This document shows positions 1 through 11,154 of a DNA stretch of 64,000 nucleotides, piece by piece (the stretch's first letter is position 1; every line of letters begins with the position of its first letter). Origin of the DNA: Bedellia somnulentella (Eukaryota; Arthropoda; Insecta; Lepidoptera; Bedelliidae); contig OY755187.1 in NCBI GenBank assembly GCA_963576735.1, forward strand, positions 6,262,001-6,326,000. The letters are read 5' to 3'. The position numbers were made by a program, and so were the translations under genes. The notes beneath the pieces were generated by a model. It did not search any database and was not told the DNA's origin. It saw only the letters and a program-made list of their open reading frames with translations.

Positions 1-1032
1 GGACACCCCTAGAGATTCCGAACCAGTCAGTGTTTTCCCCGTTTACTCTTACACATGCACTAGAATCCTCATAGAGTGATACTAATGCACGTATAAGTTG
101 ACTCCCCAAACCGAACTTGGATAACACCTCCCATAAACACTTTCTTACCACCCTATCATACGCCTTCTCTAAATCAATGAAGGAGCAATACACCTTTTGG
201 TTCTTAGCTAAGAACTTTTCGGTGATGCTCCTTAGAGAGAAGATTTGATCCATACATCCCATTCCTTTCCTAAATCCTGCTTGCACATCCCATATTTTCT
301 CATCAGTTTCATTCATCACTCTTTCAATCAGTACCTTAGCATACAATTTACCAACAATGCTGAGTAAGCTGATGCCGCGGTAGTTTTTAGCCTCTTGGTG
401 TGACCCCTTTCCTTTATATAGAGGCACAATCACCGCCTTGCACCAGTCTCGTGGAACTTTGCCACTCGACCAGCATTTTTGGAAAAGGAAGTACAACCAA
501 GAAGCCACCAACCCTTTACCAGCCCTCAGCATTTCGATAGTAATCCTATCATACCCTGCCGCCTTCCCTAATTTCATACTTTTCATTGCTTTCATTATTT
601 CTTCCATACTAATCTCGCTGTCACTAAATTCACCTATCTCCCCGTTCCAATCAACATTACTGTCGATTGGCGAAGAAATGGATGCATCCTCTTTCTCAAA
701 CAGTCCCTCAAAATAATTCTTCCATACCCGTTTCATGCTACTTTCATCCGTCGCCAATTCACCCTGTTCATCTCTTATTACACTCACTCTCGTGTTTTGG
801 GAAACTCCCTTTTCTTTCCGGATATACTTCCAGAATAACTTTTGGTTATTCCGGAAATTATCAGAAAGTTTCCTCTCACACCACTCTTGCAAATCCCGCT
901 TTTTCTTTTCTTTTTTCTTCTTTACCTCATTCTTAACTCTCTTATATTCATCTTCACTTTTCTGCACTACATCGTCAGTTACTTTCGCATCCATCCGTTT
1001 ACTAGCTTTAATCGCTAGTAAATCTAACCACG
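1..1032 (-). pseudogene. LINE ORF, reverse transcriptase part (partial)
   Basis: On the minus strand this stretch is one open frame running off position 1. It encodes a linker rich in Lys and Glu, then the early blocks of a non-LTR reverse transcriptase: KAAGYDRIT, PLYKGKG, NYRGISLLSIVGKLYAKVL, QAGFRKGMGCMDQIF and DLEKAYDRV. The catalytic F/YADD box would lie beyond the window. The frame is the continuation of the endonuclease ORF at 1589-2427; the two are separated only by the TRIM at 1033-1588. Without that insertion the reading frame stays open and reads Lys-Lys-Ala-Trp-Leu across the join. Family knowledge: the enzyme copies its RNA at a nicked target. The clade (RTE- or CR1-like) is not resolved from what is visible. 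Confidence 0.88.
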
Positions 1033-1204
1033 TGTGGGAACAGCAAAGATATACTGGCCAGTACACCCTGCTGTGTACCAACTTATAATTTGTATCTATG
1101 CTTAACTCGAAAAACATTTACACTCCGCGATGTAGGAATATGAGTGAGACGCTGCTATGTGCGTTTGAGTCCGCAGTAGTGTGCGCTCTAACATGACTCC
1201 CACA
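1033..1204 (-). repeat. TRIM LTR, 3' copy (element orientation)
   Basis: This 172-bp terminal repeat is adjacent to the polypurine run at about 1208-1218. It differs from the other LTR by CTGCTG versus CTTCTG. Confidence 0.9.
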
Positions 1205-1416
1205 GTACTCCCCTCCTAGTCGATACGACGATATCAAAGCTAGGAGGTACCTATAACCAATTACCAAATTCAGTGTGAGCAATGAGGCCGGTGATTGCAT
1301 GCCTGTAGATGCTCTGCTGAATGAATGGTGTGGTGAGGTAAGCGAGGAATAGAAGTTGCGGGTAGATCGAGAAATGTAGTAGAAAGAAGCGTGTGTTCTT
1401 ATCGAGGGGTCACCAC

Positions 1417-1588
1417 TGTGGGAACAGCAAAGATATACTGGCCAGTACACCCTTCTGTGTACCAACTTATAATTTGTATCTATGCTTAACTCGAAAAACA
1501 TTTACACTCCGCGATGTAGGAATATGAGTGAGACGCTGCTATGTGCGTTTGAGTCCGCAGTAGTGTGCGCTCTAACATGACTCCCACA
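1417..1588 (-). repeat. TRIM LTR, 5' copy (element orientation)
   Basis: This 172-bp terminal repeat is adjacent to the candidate primer-binding site at about 1406-1415. The endonuclease frame of the host LINE reads into it by chance for about 100 bases. Confidence 0.9.
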
Positions 1589-2427
1589 CACGCTTTCTTC
1601 TTATCTCCAACCGCCTCTTTCACAACTTTATCCCACCAACTTGTTGGTGGTCTATTTGACCTTTTACACACTCCACATACTTCCGTCGCACATTCAACTA
1701 TCACAAAATCAATCATACTTCTCTCGCTTCCCCTCTGTCTTGTATACATATGGATATCTTTGTGCTTAAACAACGTGTTTGTAACACAAAGATTCCTCTC
1801 CAAACATACCTCAATCAATTTCTCACCATTCTCATTTACCCTTTGATCACCAAACTTTCCTAAAACTCTTTCGCAACCGTTGCGTGACACATCAACCCAG
1901 CCATTAAAATCTCCTAACATTACAAGTCTCTCATTCTGATCACACCCATTCGCAACATCGTCTAACAGATTCCAAAACTCCTCCCTCTCGGATAGTGATC
2001 TGGACATGTCCGGAGCGTATACGCAAATTATGCGCATCCGGACTAGTCCCAATTTCACCTTAATCCACAGGAGCCTTGGACTCACACATTCGTAATCTTT
2101 CATACACTGAGCCATCCTTTCAGATATCAGAAGTCCCACTCCTTGGCTAGCTCGGTCACTGTCAGCGACTCCAGACCAGATTGCTGTAATGTTGCCAAGT
2201 TGTGAAACTTCCTTTCCCTTACGCTTCGTCTCATTTACGCAAAGAAAATCCAGTTTTCTTTCATTCATAATCATACATACTTCATCTAATTTTTCAAACA
2301 TTCCTCCACATACATTCATCGTACTGAAGCGGGTCTCTTTAGCCCACTTTTCGCCCCGTGAGCAACCATGGCGTGATGAGTGGCGAGCTACATCGCCGCC
2401 TCCGTGTTTACTAAAATTTGAACACAT
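1589..2427 (-). pseudogene. LINE ORF, AP-endonuclease part
   Basis: The frame starts at an ATG at 2427 and encodes an apurinic/apyrimidinic-type endonuclease domain as found at the N-terminus of many LINEs. Visible motifs are STMNVCG, the acidic NETK, GVGLLIS, CVYAP, LGDFNGWV and SMIDFVIV. The domain nicks target DNA to prime reverse transcription. The frame runs into the TRIM at 1588, after which the real continuation is at 1032. Upstream lies a 5' UTR of about 290 bp. The only obvious lesion within this window is the TRIM. Confidence 0.88.
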
Positions 2428-2714
2428 ATTGGACCCACGAGAAGCAAGGGAAGTAAACTGTCCACCTAGCCAGAGCCCCGCTTGACTAGGTAAGGTTATT
2501 TAGTACCCGGAGTGCACCAAGCTCCGGGACGGCGGCACGCTAGCGACCAGGCTCACCCCTGGCCATGCCTCCCTCGGCGCGGCAGACCTTGGATTGGTGT
2601 AAGAGCGAAGATGGAAAAGCCCTAGTCCCTTAGTCGACTTCTACGACACCCACGGGAAGAGATGGGGTAGTGCTATTCTAAGCCGACACTACACAGCAAA
2701 GCCGACACTACACA
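2428..2714 (-). other. LINE 5' UTR with doubled first 17 bases
   Basis: Read on the minus strand, this begins TGCTGTGTAGTGTCGGC, repeats that motif, and continues as TTAGAATAGCACTACCCCAT. About 80 bp match the head of the family A retroposons found all over the window; the similarity fades near 2615. The rest (2430-2600) is GC-richer than the surroundings, as expected for a LINE 5' region with an internal promoter. The doubled start may be a 5' artefact of target-primed reverse transcription. Confidence 0.75.
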
Positions 2715-3090
2715 GCACAAGCAAAATGTGTATAAACTCTCGACTAAATAACTTATCTACTTATTTTTGGCTTTTATAATCTGTGCACTGTAACTTGTCC
2801 ATTATGATAATTTATACATTACCAGTGTTAAATTAACCAATAAAATATGAGTCCTCATTTAAATTGCTTCTGCGTTTATGATTTCAGTTGCCATATTTTT
2901 GTTAACAGCACAGCACACACGAGTGGATTATAATAAATTTGGTATAATTCCATGTGAAATATTTATATTGTTTCGATATTACGAGTGCTAATATATATGT
3001 TTGGTCATTATGGCTTTAATAAGAATATTAGAGCCATAAACCAGGATTGTTTACACCAATTATGAATATTTGAAGGCCATTAAAAAATAA
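2715..3090. other. AT-rich DNA, nothing recognised
   Basis: I see no open frame of note, no tRNA-like box and no match to the recurring families. Confidence 0.5.
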
Positions 3091-3135
3091 TAAACGGCGT
3101 GAACGTTTATGTTATGTTATGTTATGTTATGTTAT
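3091..3135 (+). repeat. Family C SINE tail fragment
   Basis: Only the last part is present: AACGGCGTGAACGTTTATG followed by (TTATG)n repeats. Confidence 0.7.
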
Positions 3136-3210
3136 TAAAAAAATATAGATTTTTGTTCAAAATTGTGAAGCTTTTTTTCATTAATACAATTATTACAAGC
3201 GGTGTAGTGT

Positions 3211-3442
3211 ATACATATACTCACGTCTAAAAATCCTAAGAAAGGGTAGCCAGAGATTGAGAATAGGAAAATTTTCAGCCGCTTTTGGGAAAGATTGTAA
3301 TATAAAGGTTCTTGGTGATGGGTCTGCAACCGCATTGCCCAAAAATCACTTAAAAAGCCTTAATACCCTTAGTCGCCTTTTACAAACTACAAACAAACGA
3401 GCAGAAATAGGAAAGTGCTATTTTAAGCCGACACTCCACAGC
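3211..3442 (-). mobile_element. Family A retroposon
   Basis: Near-complete and diverged, from the tail side ATATACTCACG to the head side AAGCCGACACTCCACAGC. The promoter-like middle GGTCTGCAACCGCATTGCC is kept. Confidence 0.8.
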
Positions 3443-4159
3443 TAACGACTCTTATTTCTTATTTTGACTACATATTTAAGACTTTGGACTACGTATAGAA
3501 TACTAATACTTTTATTGGTACTTATACTCTATTGGTGCCGCTCTGCAGTCGAACTAATTTGCTGAGCAGTACGCCGCTCGCTCGCGCGCTCATCATCTTG
3601 AATATGCTGGCTACTGATATCGATATTTTTAATTGTAAGTTGAGTGAGTTCACAGAAAGATCGTTAAAATTCGTATGTTACAATAAGTAGTACATTTTTT
3701 TTCTAATTTTGTAAGTAAACATCGCATTAGGCTATTGTGTGTAATGATGATGATGAATAAATAAATAAATTTAAGGCTTAGAGACGTATTCATCCTCAGT
3801 ACGATTCAAACCCATGATAAGACAATCGTAACTCATGCCCTATCCGTAATTATTCACACATAGCAAGAATATTAATCCTTACACAAAATCATGATAACAG
3901 TTTATAAATTTGGGCCCACATCTATCAAGCTTACTAAAAGTCAATTTAGGTAAGTTATCTGTTAGCAAAGTGCCATAACTGGTTCGACATCTCATGACTA
4001 ATGGACACATTAACAGATAGGCGTAATTAAAGTCATCAAGGGTAGAGCGGGGTTAAGATTAGGATATTAAGTTGAGAAATCGGCCACTTTTTACTTAAGT
4101 ACGGATAGCGCTATTTAACAGAATAAGATCGTTTTGTTCTTTTATTTAATTCATTCATT
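3443..4159. other. No recognisable gene
   Basis: AT-rich sequence with a short (AATA)n run near 3765. Nothing assignable. Confidence 0.5.
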
Positions 4160-4398
4160 CATATACTCACGGCTATAAATCCCTTAACGGGGTAGCCAGA
4201 GCTTTGGAATGAGAAATTCCGCAGCCACTTTTGGAAGTTGATTGGGGAAAAGATATAATAATAAATGTTTTTGGTGACGGGTCTCCAACCACATCGCCCA
4301 AAAATCACTTAAAAAGCCCCTATACCCTTAGTCGCCTCTTACGATCACCCACGGGTAGAAATGGGGTAGTGTTATTTCTAAGCCAACACTAGACGGCA
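4160..4398 (-). mobile_element. Family A retroposon
   Basis: Full-length by eye, with an (ATTC)n-like tail at its left edge. It lies 26 bp from the Helitron that follows. Confidence 0.85.
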
Positions 4399-4423
4399 TA
4401 TTTAACTACCAGATCATGTTTTA

Positions 4424-4542
4424 TCTATACTTATAATAAATCTGTAGAGAGGTCAATTCTGTACATGAAATATATTTTCAAAATAACCATCAGGTGGTGA
4501 TTAGGGATCGATACTGATGCCAAAAATGCAATCAGTAAAATT

Positions 4543-4592
<50 letters not shown>

Positions 4593-5410
4593 GGTTTGTA
4601 TGTTCCTTATGGAAACAAAAACTACTCGACGGATTTTAACGAAACTTGGCACAATTATTCTTCATACACCTGCGCAGGTTTTTGTATACTTTCCAGCTGA
4701 GTAGTAAAGGGGAATTTTGGAAATTTTGGGAAAACGGGAGAAGTTACTCCATTTTTTAAGCTTCCGTCGCGTGTGCAGCCTCAATGGTTACACTTACATA
4801 GAAATCATGTATGACGGAAATATTCTTCATAAAATTATCTAAAAAAAAATATTCAGCAGTTTATGTCTATCTTTTACGGTTGACTCACAATAACACGTGT
4901 AATTCCTGATAGCTTAGCAGTTCGAATCATTCTGATTATATTTGTTTACTGTTACGTTTGTAAACGTCTCACTCATCCCAAATTTAAAAAAGGTAACATT
5001 ATTACCTATTCAATAAAAAAATAATCATAGAAATCGGTATACAAACACCGAAATTATACATAAAATAAGCCATCGCGCCCGTGATCAAAACCAAATCTTT
5101 ACTAATTTACATATAACATACTAGATGGCGCCAGTAGTTGCATCCTACATCACGTAATGATTTATTTTTTAGACTGTTATAAATACTTCATAGCGTTTTA
5201 TTTCAAAATTTGCTATTAAACGGAAATACTGAACCGTTCATCAAAGCGCATTTAAAATCACCAAACTACACTGTTTAGGGAGTGCTATAAATTTAATAAA
5301 TTGAAAACATTGCGCTGAATTTCACAATGCTTGAGCAGTGACTGAAGAAAGAAACCTCAGATATTTAAAAAAACAACACTACCCGTGCGAAGCTGGGACG
5401 ATCCACTAGT
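4424..5410 (+). mobile_element. Non-autonomous Helitron, copy 1
   Basis: Starts TCTATACTTATAATAAA directly after an A and ends GGGACGATCCACTAG directly before a T, as expected for a Helitron (5'-TC, CTRR-3', insertion between A and T, no target duplication). A (GTCT)n array of about 50 bp lies at 4542-4592. No coding frame is present. A second copy (32712-33680) matches it almost base for base. Known for the family: movement needs a Rep-helicase from another Helitron. Confidence 0.9.
4542..4592. repeat. (GTCT)n microsatellite in Helitron
   Basis: About thirteen tetranucleotide units, roughly four more than in copy 2 at 32833-32868. Confidence 0.95.
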
Positions 5411-5505
5411 GAAGAATAAAAGAGCATTTATGAGAAGATAAATGGATGGTAACGAAGCTAGAGAGGTTTCTCAGGTTCGTACAAAGTGGCTTTGATTATG
5501 TCAAT
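5411..5505 (+). mobile_element. Family B LINE 3' fragment
   Basis: Encodes a decayed piece of the LINE C-terminus (KNKRAFMRR, then GNEARE and RTKW). It directly abuts the Helitron end. Confidence 0.6.
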
Positions 5506-5566
5506 ATTTTCTAAACTCGTAATGAATCATATCGGAAGGAAAAACTAAGAATTGTTACATTATTGG

Positions 5567-5822
5567 TACATACATACATACATACATATACTCACGGCTA
5601 TAAATCCCTAGAAGGGGTAGCCAGAGCTTCGGAATAAGAAATCCCTCAGCCACTTTTGGAAGTTGAGTGGGGAAAAGATGGTAAAATAAAGGTTGTTGGT
5701 GATAGGTCTCCAACCGCATCGCCCAAAAATCCATTAAAAAGCCCCAATATCCTTAGTCGCCTCTTACGTACACCCACGGATAGAAATTGGGTAGTGCTAT
5801 TCTAAGCCGACACTACACAGCA
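5567..5822 (-). mobile_element. Family A retroposon
   Basis: Full-length, with a (CATA)n tail at 5567-5588 and the head CGACACTACACAGCA at the right edge. Confidence 0.9.
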
Positions 5823-6461
5823 ACAATTGGTACAGTTACCCCATATTTATCTATAGCTAAGCCAAAAGTTACTTAGTAATAACATAAGCTTTAACTTTTA
5901 TGAAGCGTTTAGAATCTCATTATTGTTGAATGTTTGGAAACGAATCTTTATTTCCACAATCTTGTCCCCTATAAACTCTTGATGTGGCTACGGAGTTTTT
6001 AGCTCTAAAGATCTGGGTCCTTTTGGCATTTATGGCCATAAGTATAGGTAGGTATGTAATGCAGAATTTTAATCTGTATAATTGTAGTCCGGGTATTTAT
6101 TTATGAAAAATAATGTCATTTGATAATTATTTCCGTCCGTGGCTTCAATTTAAAGCAGTTGTAAATTTACGCGACATTGCCTAAATTAGCGATGCAAGTG
6201 GCATATGACAGTTACGCACGATGTTGCCGTTTGATTTGTTGGAAGCCATGTCGCATGCAGTTATTTGAAATTGATTTGTTGGAAATTATACTTTGCCTAT
6301 ATCTTTGTACTATGTGGCGTGAATGATTACGTTTTTAGAAATATTGAGATGGAAATGATGATGATAATATTGAGGTGTTTTGGGAGTATACAATGGAGAG
6401 GTATAAGTAAGGCTTTATGGACTGGCCATGTAGAAGTTTAAGCCATGTAGATCGGTTTTTT
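5823..6461. other. No recognisable gene
   Basis: Unassigned AT-rich DNA. A weak family A-like trace lies near 5940-6050. Confidence 0.4.
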
Positions 6462-6556
6462 ATACATACATATACTCACGGCTATAAATCTTTAGAACAG
6501 GTTGCCAGAGCTTTAGAATAAGAATTTCGTCCGCCACTTTTGGAAGTTATGTGGGG
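6462..6556 (-). mobile_element. Family A retroposon, head-truncated
   Basis: Only the tail-side 95 bp are present. It stops at GTGGGG, where the LINE tail beginning at 6557 joins. Confidence 0.75.
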
Positions 6557-6866
6557 TGTTTATTTTATTTATTTATTTATCTATTCGTTGACCACCAACA
6601 GCAAACACAACAAACATGGCACAGACCATACAATTGTTTTACAAAGCCAATGACAGGTGATCACAATTACAGGTTCAAAACAAAAGAGAAACGAAATTAA
6701 GGCGGTTGCCCGCGAAAATTCAGCAAGAACATTAGAAAAAAGAAATTAATAATATTATAAATAACGTTTAAAAAGTGCATGGAAAGAAAGAAAAAAAATA
6801 ATAAACAAAACCAAAGAAAGGCCATGAATGATGATACTATGATGATGAGAAAGGAAATGTATATAG

Positions 6867-6914
<48 letters not shown>

Positions 6915-7640
6915 GTTCGTGTATGTGTGTATGTATGTTTTAATCATGCTTATACTGATTAACTTTGGCTCGTTTTAAATGTTTCTATAATATTCTTACG
7001 AAATTCAAATCTGTTTGAGAAAAAAAGGGTCCAAATTACTAAAGTTGTTGTTGAATTCGTACAAAATACGGCGGATGGGAGCATTTTGAGAGTAGTATGT
7101 TCTTAAGCATGGAATATGAAACAAAATTTTTTGCGTATTTCCGGTTCTGTAAGAAGGGGTGTTAATTCCGATTTAACATAAAATGCTGGGGCTATCTATG
7201 CGGTCATTAAAAAAATCGTGTAAAACAGACGTAAGTGTAAGTAAGTAAGCAAGCAGACTGTAAGTAAGCGACGTTCATCAAGTTAGAAGACTTTGTGATA
7301 TTTCCACAATGATACGTAATCCTTGTTCCATACTCGAGCTCTGTAATTTTAATGTTTAATGAAAGTATACTGCACGGATTAAATTTTATGAGCATATTTT
7401 ATATATTGGGGAAACCAGACGGAGGAAGCAAACTCGAGGATACTACGAACGTAGGCATTATAAACTGTCTTTATGCAGTTGATGTCAGTAAATGGTTCAC
7501 AGACTCTCATGACAAATCCTAGATTTTTGTAAGCCCTATCTACTATTTTCTCAATATGGTGTTCGAATGTAAGTATTGAGTCTAGAGTAACTCCTAAATC
7601 TCTCACCGTATTATCTCTACTAATGGGAGTATTATCAATA
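6557..7640 (-). pseudogene. Jockey/CR1-like LINE, 3' remnant
   Basis: A (TTTA)n tract at the left edge is the reverse complement of the 3' tail. At 7379-7606 the minus strand encodes 75 aa, MRDLGVTLDSILTFEHHIEK to VRSILEFASSVWFPQY, typical of the region after the catalytic core in jockey- and CR1-like reverse transcriptases. The rest is 3' UTR or decayed. It is a different LINE from the one at 1-2714. Confidence 0.75.
6868..6911. repeat. (GT)n microsatellite
   Basis: About 22 uninterrupted GT units in the 3' UTR of the LINE remnant. Confidence 0.95.
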
Positions 7641-8272
7641 TAGAAATTATATAGAAGTGTTAAATACTACTACGCTAAAAAAACTTATTTGATCTGGTGA
7701 TTAATTGTAAATGAATAAAATAAAATGTAAAGGCTAAGTATATCCTTTGAAACAGATATACATCAAAATGTTTTCAAAATTATCATGCCTTAAACCACTT
7801 GAAAGGAGGAATTTCTGTCAAGACAAGCTTTACGAGTATTGTCACTGAAACAGGATCTCGAAACAAAGTTACACTACTAAATGTTTAGACATCAACAAAA
7901 AAACATAAAATATAAATTCAATTTTGGTTTTGGTTTGACAGTATTTGAAGCAATGCAATGGGGCGGGCCTACACCAATTTGTCTTTCCTAAAAGTCGTAA
8001 GTTTTTTATTTCTTTATCTTTAAATATTAAATAGTAACAGTTTGAGAGAGAGCCCATAATGAAATTTTATTTTATTCATTTTGTCATTGAATAGAAGAAA
8101 TCAAAGTCAATTCACACTCGGAAGTTCAAAGTCACGGTAGTTATGCCGGCACATTTCGTTGAAACGAACAAAAATGTGCACTCGTATTTTCAAAAACAGT
8201 TTTGATATATCCATGCGGTAAATTTATTCCAATATCTTTGTGCGGCCAAAAATACGAATTTCGTTGTATGGA
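7641..8272. other. No recognisable gene
   Basis: Short frames only. I do not recognise any of it. Confidence 0.4.
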
Positions 8273-8755
8273 ATACATACATGTATATACTCACGGCTAT
8301 AATCCCACAAAAATATAGCCAGAGTTTTATAGTGCTAGAAACTCCTCAGCCACATAATTAGGCTTTGTTTCGCATGAAAACCTCAAGTGGGGATTATTAC
8401 TATCAATTAAGCAATTAAAAAATGTTGACGCTAGCGAGATTCGAACCCTCGACTTTCCGGAGTAGCAATAACTCGGAAATAGATAGCGCTAAGACCAGTA
8501 GAGGTGTAAAGAAACAAGCTAATACAAATTTTCGCGCGAGCAGTCACTTGATACCATAGCTCAGTCAGCAGACCGACGGGGGCGTATACCCGGAATTCGT
8601 GGGTTCGAGTGCCGCTGGTGTGGATTTTTTTTATGTGCTTAATTCAATATTCTTCAGCCACATTAAGAAGATGATAGGAGACAAGATGGTAGAAATATAG
8701 TATCATTGGGAGTGGGTCTCCAACTGCATCGCCCACTTTAAGTATCCCCTCCAAG
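8273..8755 (-). mobile_element. Family A retroposon split by tRNA-like SINE DNA
   Basis: Family A segments at 8273-8361 and 8645-8755 are separated by about 285 bp. CTCAGCCACAT at the left junction recurs as TTCAGCCACAT at the right, a target duplication of about 10 bp. Confidence 0.7.
8362..8644. mobile_element. SINE insertion with two opposed tRNA-like heads
   Basis: GAGATTCGAACCCTCGAC at 8428-8445 reads as a B box on the minus strand. On the plus strand CCATAGCTCAGTCAGCAG and GTGGGTTCGAGTGCC (8543-8615) read as A and B boxes. The left part resembles the small insert at 52348-52458 (AGTGGGGATTATTACT). Confidence 0.6.
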
Positions 8756-9204
8756 ATTCAAAAGTTTGAACATAATAATTTAACCGTTACAATGAAATAA
8801 TACCATTCCTCTTCAAATAAACTCTATTAATACATAAATAAAATATATTTGTCACGAAAATGTTTAAGTTGAATCCGAAAATTCCAAAGAACCACATTAT
8901 ATCAACGCGAGGGATTGGTTCAGTTGATGTCTGATGAATGTTATAATTAACAGAAATTTTGTTACAGAATAAAGATAAAGGGTTTATAACAAAACTATTA
9001 CAGCAATAGAGTTTTGATCATTTACACTGAAAAACGCTTTCGCTAACAATTGCCTAAAATTCCTGGAATTCCGTTGTGATGAAATTTACTCTTAAAAACC
9101 ATGTTTTGAAGAGTAAATCTTAATGACTTATGTTTATCTTTGTTTAAGATATTAAAATCTAAATCATTGGTTTATTTGAAAGTAAAATAGTTTTAGTAAG
9201 TAAA

Positions 9205-9560
9205 ATAGTTTGGTTAATTTAACATGGTCGTTAACGGTGAGGGATAAAATCACGAGGAAACCCACATGACAATGTTGGACTTTGTAATGTGACAGTCTAT
9301 TCGTACAAAATCCGCGATAGGCCTGCTCCCTATCACGTGAGTACACTGTCCAAGCAAAACGTGGGTACTCTGAACACCAAGCAACAATGTCACGTGAAGT
9401 TGAGTAGTATTAGAGAATACACTATCACATGATAAAGTCAAACTTAGTCATGTAGGTTTCGTCACGATGTTTTCCCTCACCGTTAACAACCAAGACAAAT
9501 TTACCACACTTATGACTTTTAGAAAAACACATTGGTGTAGGCCGACTCAGGCATCGGCAC
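9205..9560. mobile_element. Inverted pair of family C SINE pieces
   Basis: The plus-strand part (about 9205-9410) runs from CATGGTCGTTAACGGTGAGG to ACGTGGGTACTCTGAACACC. The right part (about 9411-9560) is the same family in minus orientation, with ACGATGTTTTCCCTCACCG. Together they could form a hairpin of more than 80 bp. Confidence 0.75.
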
Positions 9561-9911
9561 TTTATTAAAAAACAATGGCTTAATGCATATAACACAATCA
9601 GTAAAATTTAACGATAAATGAAAAATCAGTTTGAACCGATATAGAAAAAGATCGTAAAACGATAAAAAATCGATCCCTTTGTAAAGCTCGCTCAATCTCA
9701 ATTTAGCGGCTTTATAGAACCTTTTAATCGTATTAAATTGGATATTAGGACAAAAAGCTTCTATTTTTTATATCAACTTTGAGATGCGGAACATTTTCAT
9801 TATAACAAATTGTTCGTTTAATTTCATTTTAACTGAATTTATTTCAGAAGCAGATTTAAAGGCAAAGACTACTAGCATAATCATAAATTAACCAATTTGA
9901 AACTAAATAAT

Positions 9912-10125
9912 CATATAATCACCACCATAAATCTCAAAAACGGGTAGCCAGAGCTTTAAAGCTAGAAACTTTTCAGCCACTATTTGGCAATTAATAGAGG
10001 ACAAGATGGTAGAAATAAAGTATCATTGGTGATAATGGCCCAAAAACTACTATACCCTTAGTCGCCTCTAACGACACCCATGGAATAAGCTTGTAGTAAC
10101 ATTTAAGGCTGGCACTACACATCAT
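9912..10125 (-). mobile_element. Family A retroposon, diverged
   Basis: Recognisable by GGGTAGCCAGAGCTTTAAAG and CCCTTAGTCGCCTCTAACG. An internal deletion removes most of the GGTCTCCAACCGCATCG part. Confidence 0.75.
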
Positions 10126-10281
10126 TTACATTCAAAGGTACAGAAAACTAGCATAGCTAGGCGAAACCTTACTTTGAATAGTTATATCGTGATAATATTC
10201 CCATTTACTATGCTTACTACTTTATCTTTAAATCTGTAAATAATTTCAGAGCTCTGGGATTATTTCTACTCCCCGATATTT

Positions 10282-10525
10282 AGCCGTGCAGTGCCGGCTT
10301 AGAATGTCGCTGCCCTTTCCGATCCACGGGTGTGAGGCGATCAAGGGTATGGGGCTTTTTTAAGTGGTTTTTGGGTGATGCGTTTAGCTAACCATTACCA
10401 ACGATACTTTATATCTACCATCTTGTCCCCTATCAACTGCCAAATGAAGCTGAAAAATTTCTAGCTCTATCGCTCTGGCTACTCCTTTTTGAGGTATATG
10501 GCCGTGAGTATGTGTATGTTTGTAT
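10282..10525 (+). mobile_element. Family A retroposon
   Basis: Complete, from head CAGTGCCGGCTTAGAATG to tail GCCGTGAGTATGTGTATG. It belongs to a subfamily with TGCCGGC in the head, shared with 12090 and 48725. Confidence 0.85.
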
Positions 10526-10687
10526 TACGAGTTTGCTAGGCAAACTACTTTATCATTGAATCTGTAAATGATTTCAAGGCTTTAAGATTAATTCAACAAG
10601 TCTTAAATATTTCTAAATACCGATTTAACGGTGGATTAAATAAAATTAGAATAATCACTATCGAGATATAGAGATAGATAGATATAG

Positions 10688-10775
10688 AGACTATCGATCG
10701 CCTATCCTAAAAAATCTTTCGCTTCGGTCACATCCATCAATCTTTTCATACATGCTCTTTTATTCTCAAAAAAAT
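10688..10775 (-). mobile_element. Family B LINE 3' fragment
   Basis: GACTATCGATCGCC is followed by CACATCCATCAATCTTTTC, with a short internal gap. Confidence 0.65.
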
Positions 10776-10924
10776 TTGATTATGTTGTAGTTTGTTCTCA
10801 AACAGAGTGTTAAGAACAGAATATTATATTACGCTTTTTTATTCAACCTGGACAGTAGATAATATACTAGGTCTTTTGCTCTTTTAACTATCCTATGTAC
10901 CGCGTGCTTCGGAGTCTTAGCAAT

Positions 10925-11154
10925 ATACATACATGCATATACTCACAGATATAAAATACATATAATCCCTAGAAGGGGTAGCCAGAGCTAAGGAACTAGA
11001 AATTCCTCAGCCACTTTTGGAAAGTTGTGTGGGGAAAAGATGGTAAATAAAGGTTTTAAAAATCCCTTAAAAGTCCTCAATACCGTAAGTTGCCTCTTAC
11101 GTACACCTACCGGAAGAAATAGGGTAATACTATTCTAAACCGACACTACACAGC
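10925..11154 (-). mobile_element. Family A retroposon
   Basis: Complete at both ends, but about 30 bp of the GGTCTCCAACCGCATCG segment are missing. Confidence 0.85.

Larger units (their letters stand above)
1033..1588 (-). mobile_element. TRIM: miniature LTR retrotransposon inside the LINE
   Basis: Two direct repeats of 172 bp (1033-1204 and 1417-1588) differ at one base by eye. Each starts TGTGGGA and ends TCCCACA, the usual TG...CA with inverted tips. They enclose 212 bp without a plausible gene. On the minus strand TGGTGACCCC lies one base after the 5' LTR and fits a primer-binding site; the purine run AGGAGGGGAG precedes the 3' LTR and fits a polypurine tract. The element is flanked by the 4-bp duplication CACG (1029-1032, 1589-1592). 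All signals point to minus orientation. It would need proteins from another LTR element. The one-base LTR divergence suggests a recent insertion. Confidence 0.9.

Noticed and set aside
1118..1501. 127-codon minus frame
   Set aside because: It spans TRIM LTR and internal DNA without protein-like features.
4431..4652. 73-codon frame with TDRQ repeats
   Set aside because: It is translation of the (GTCT)n microsatellite.
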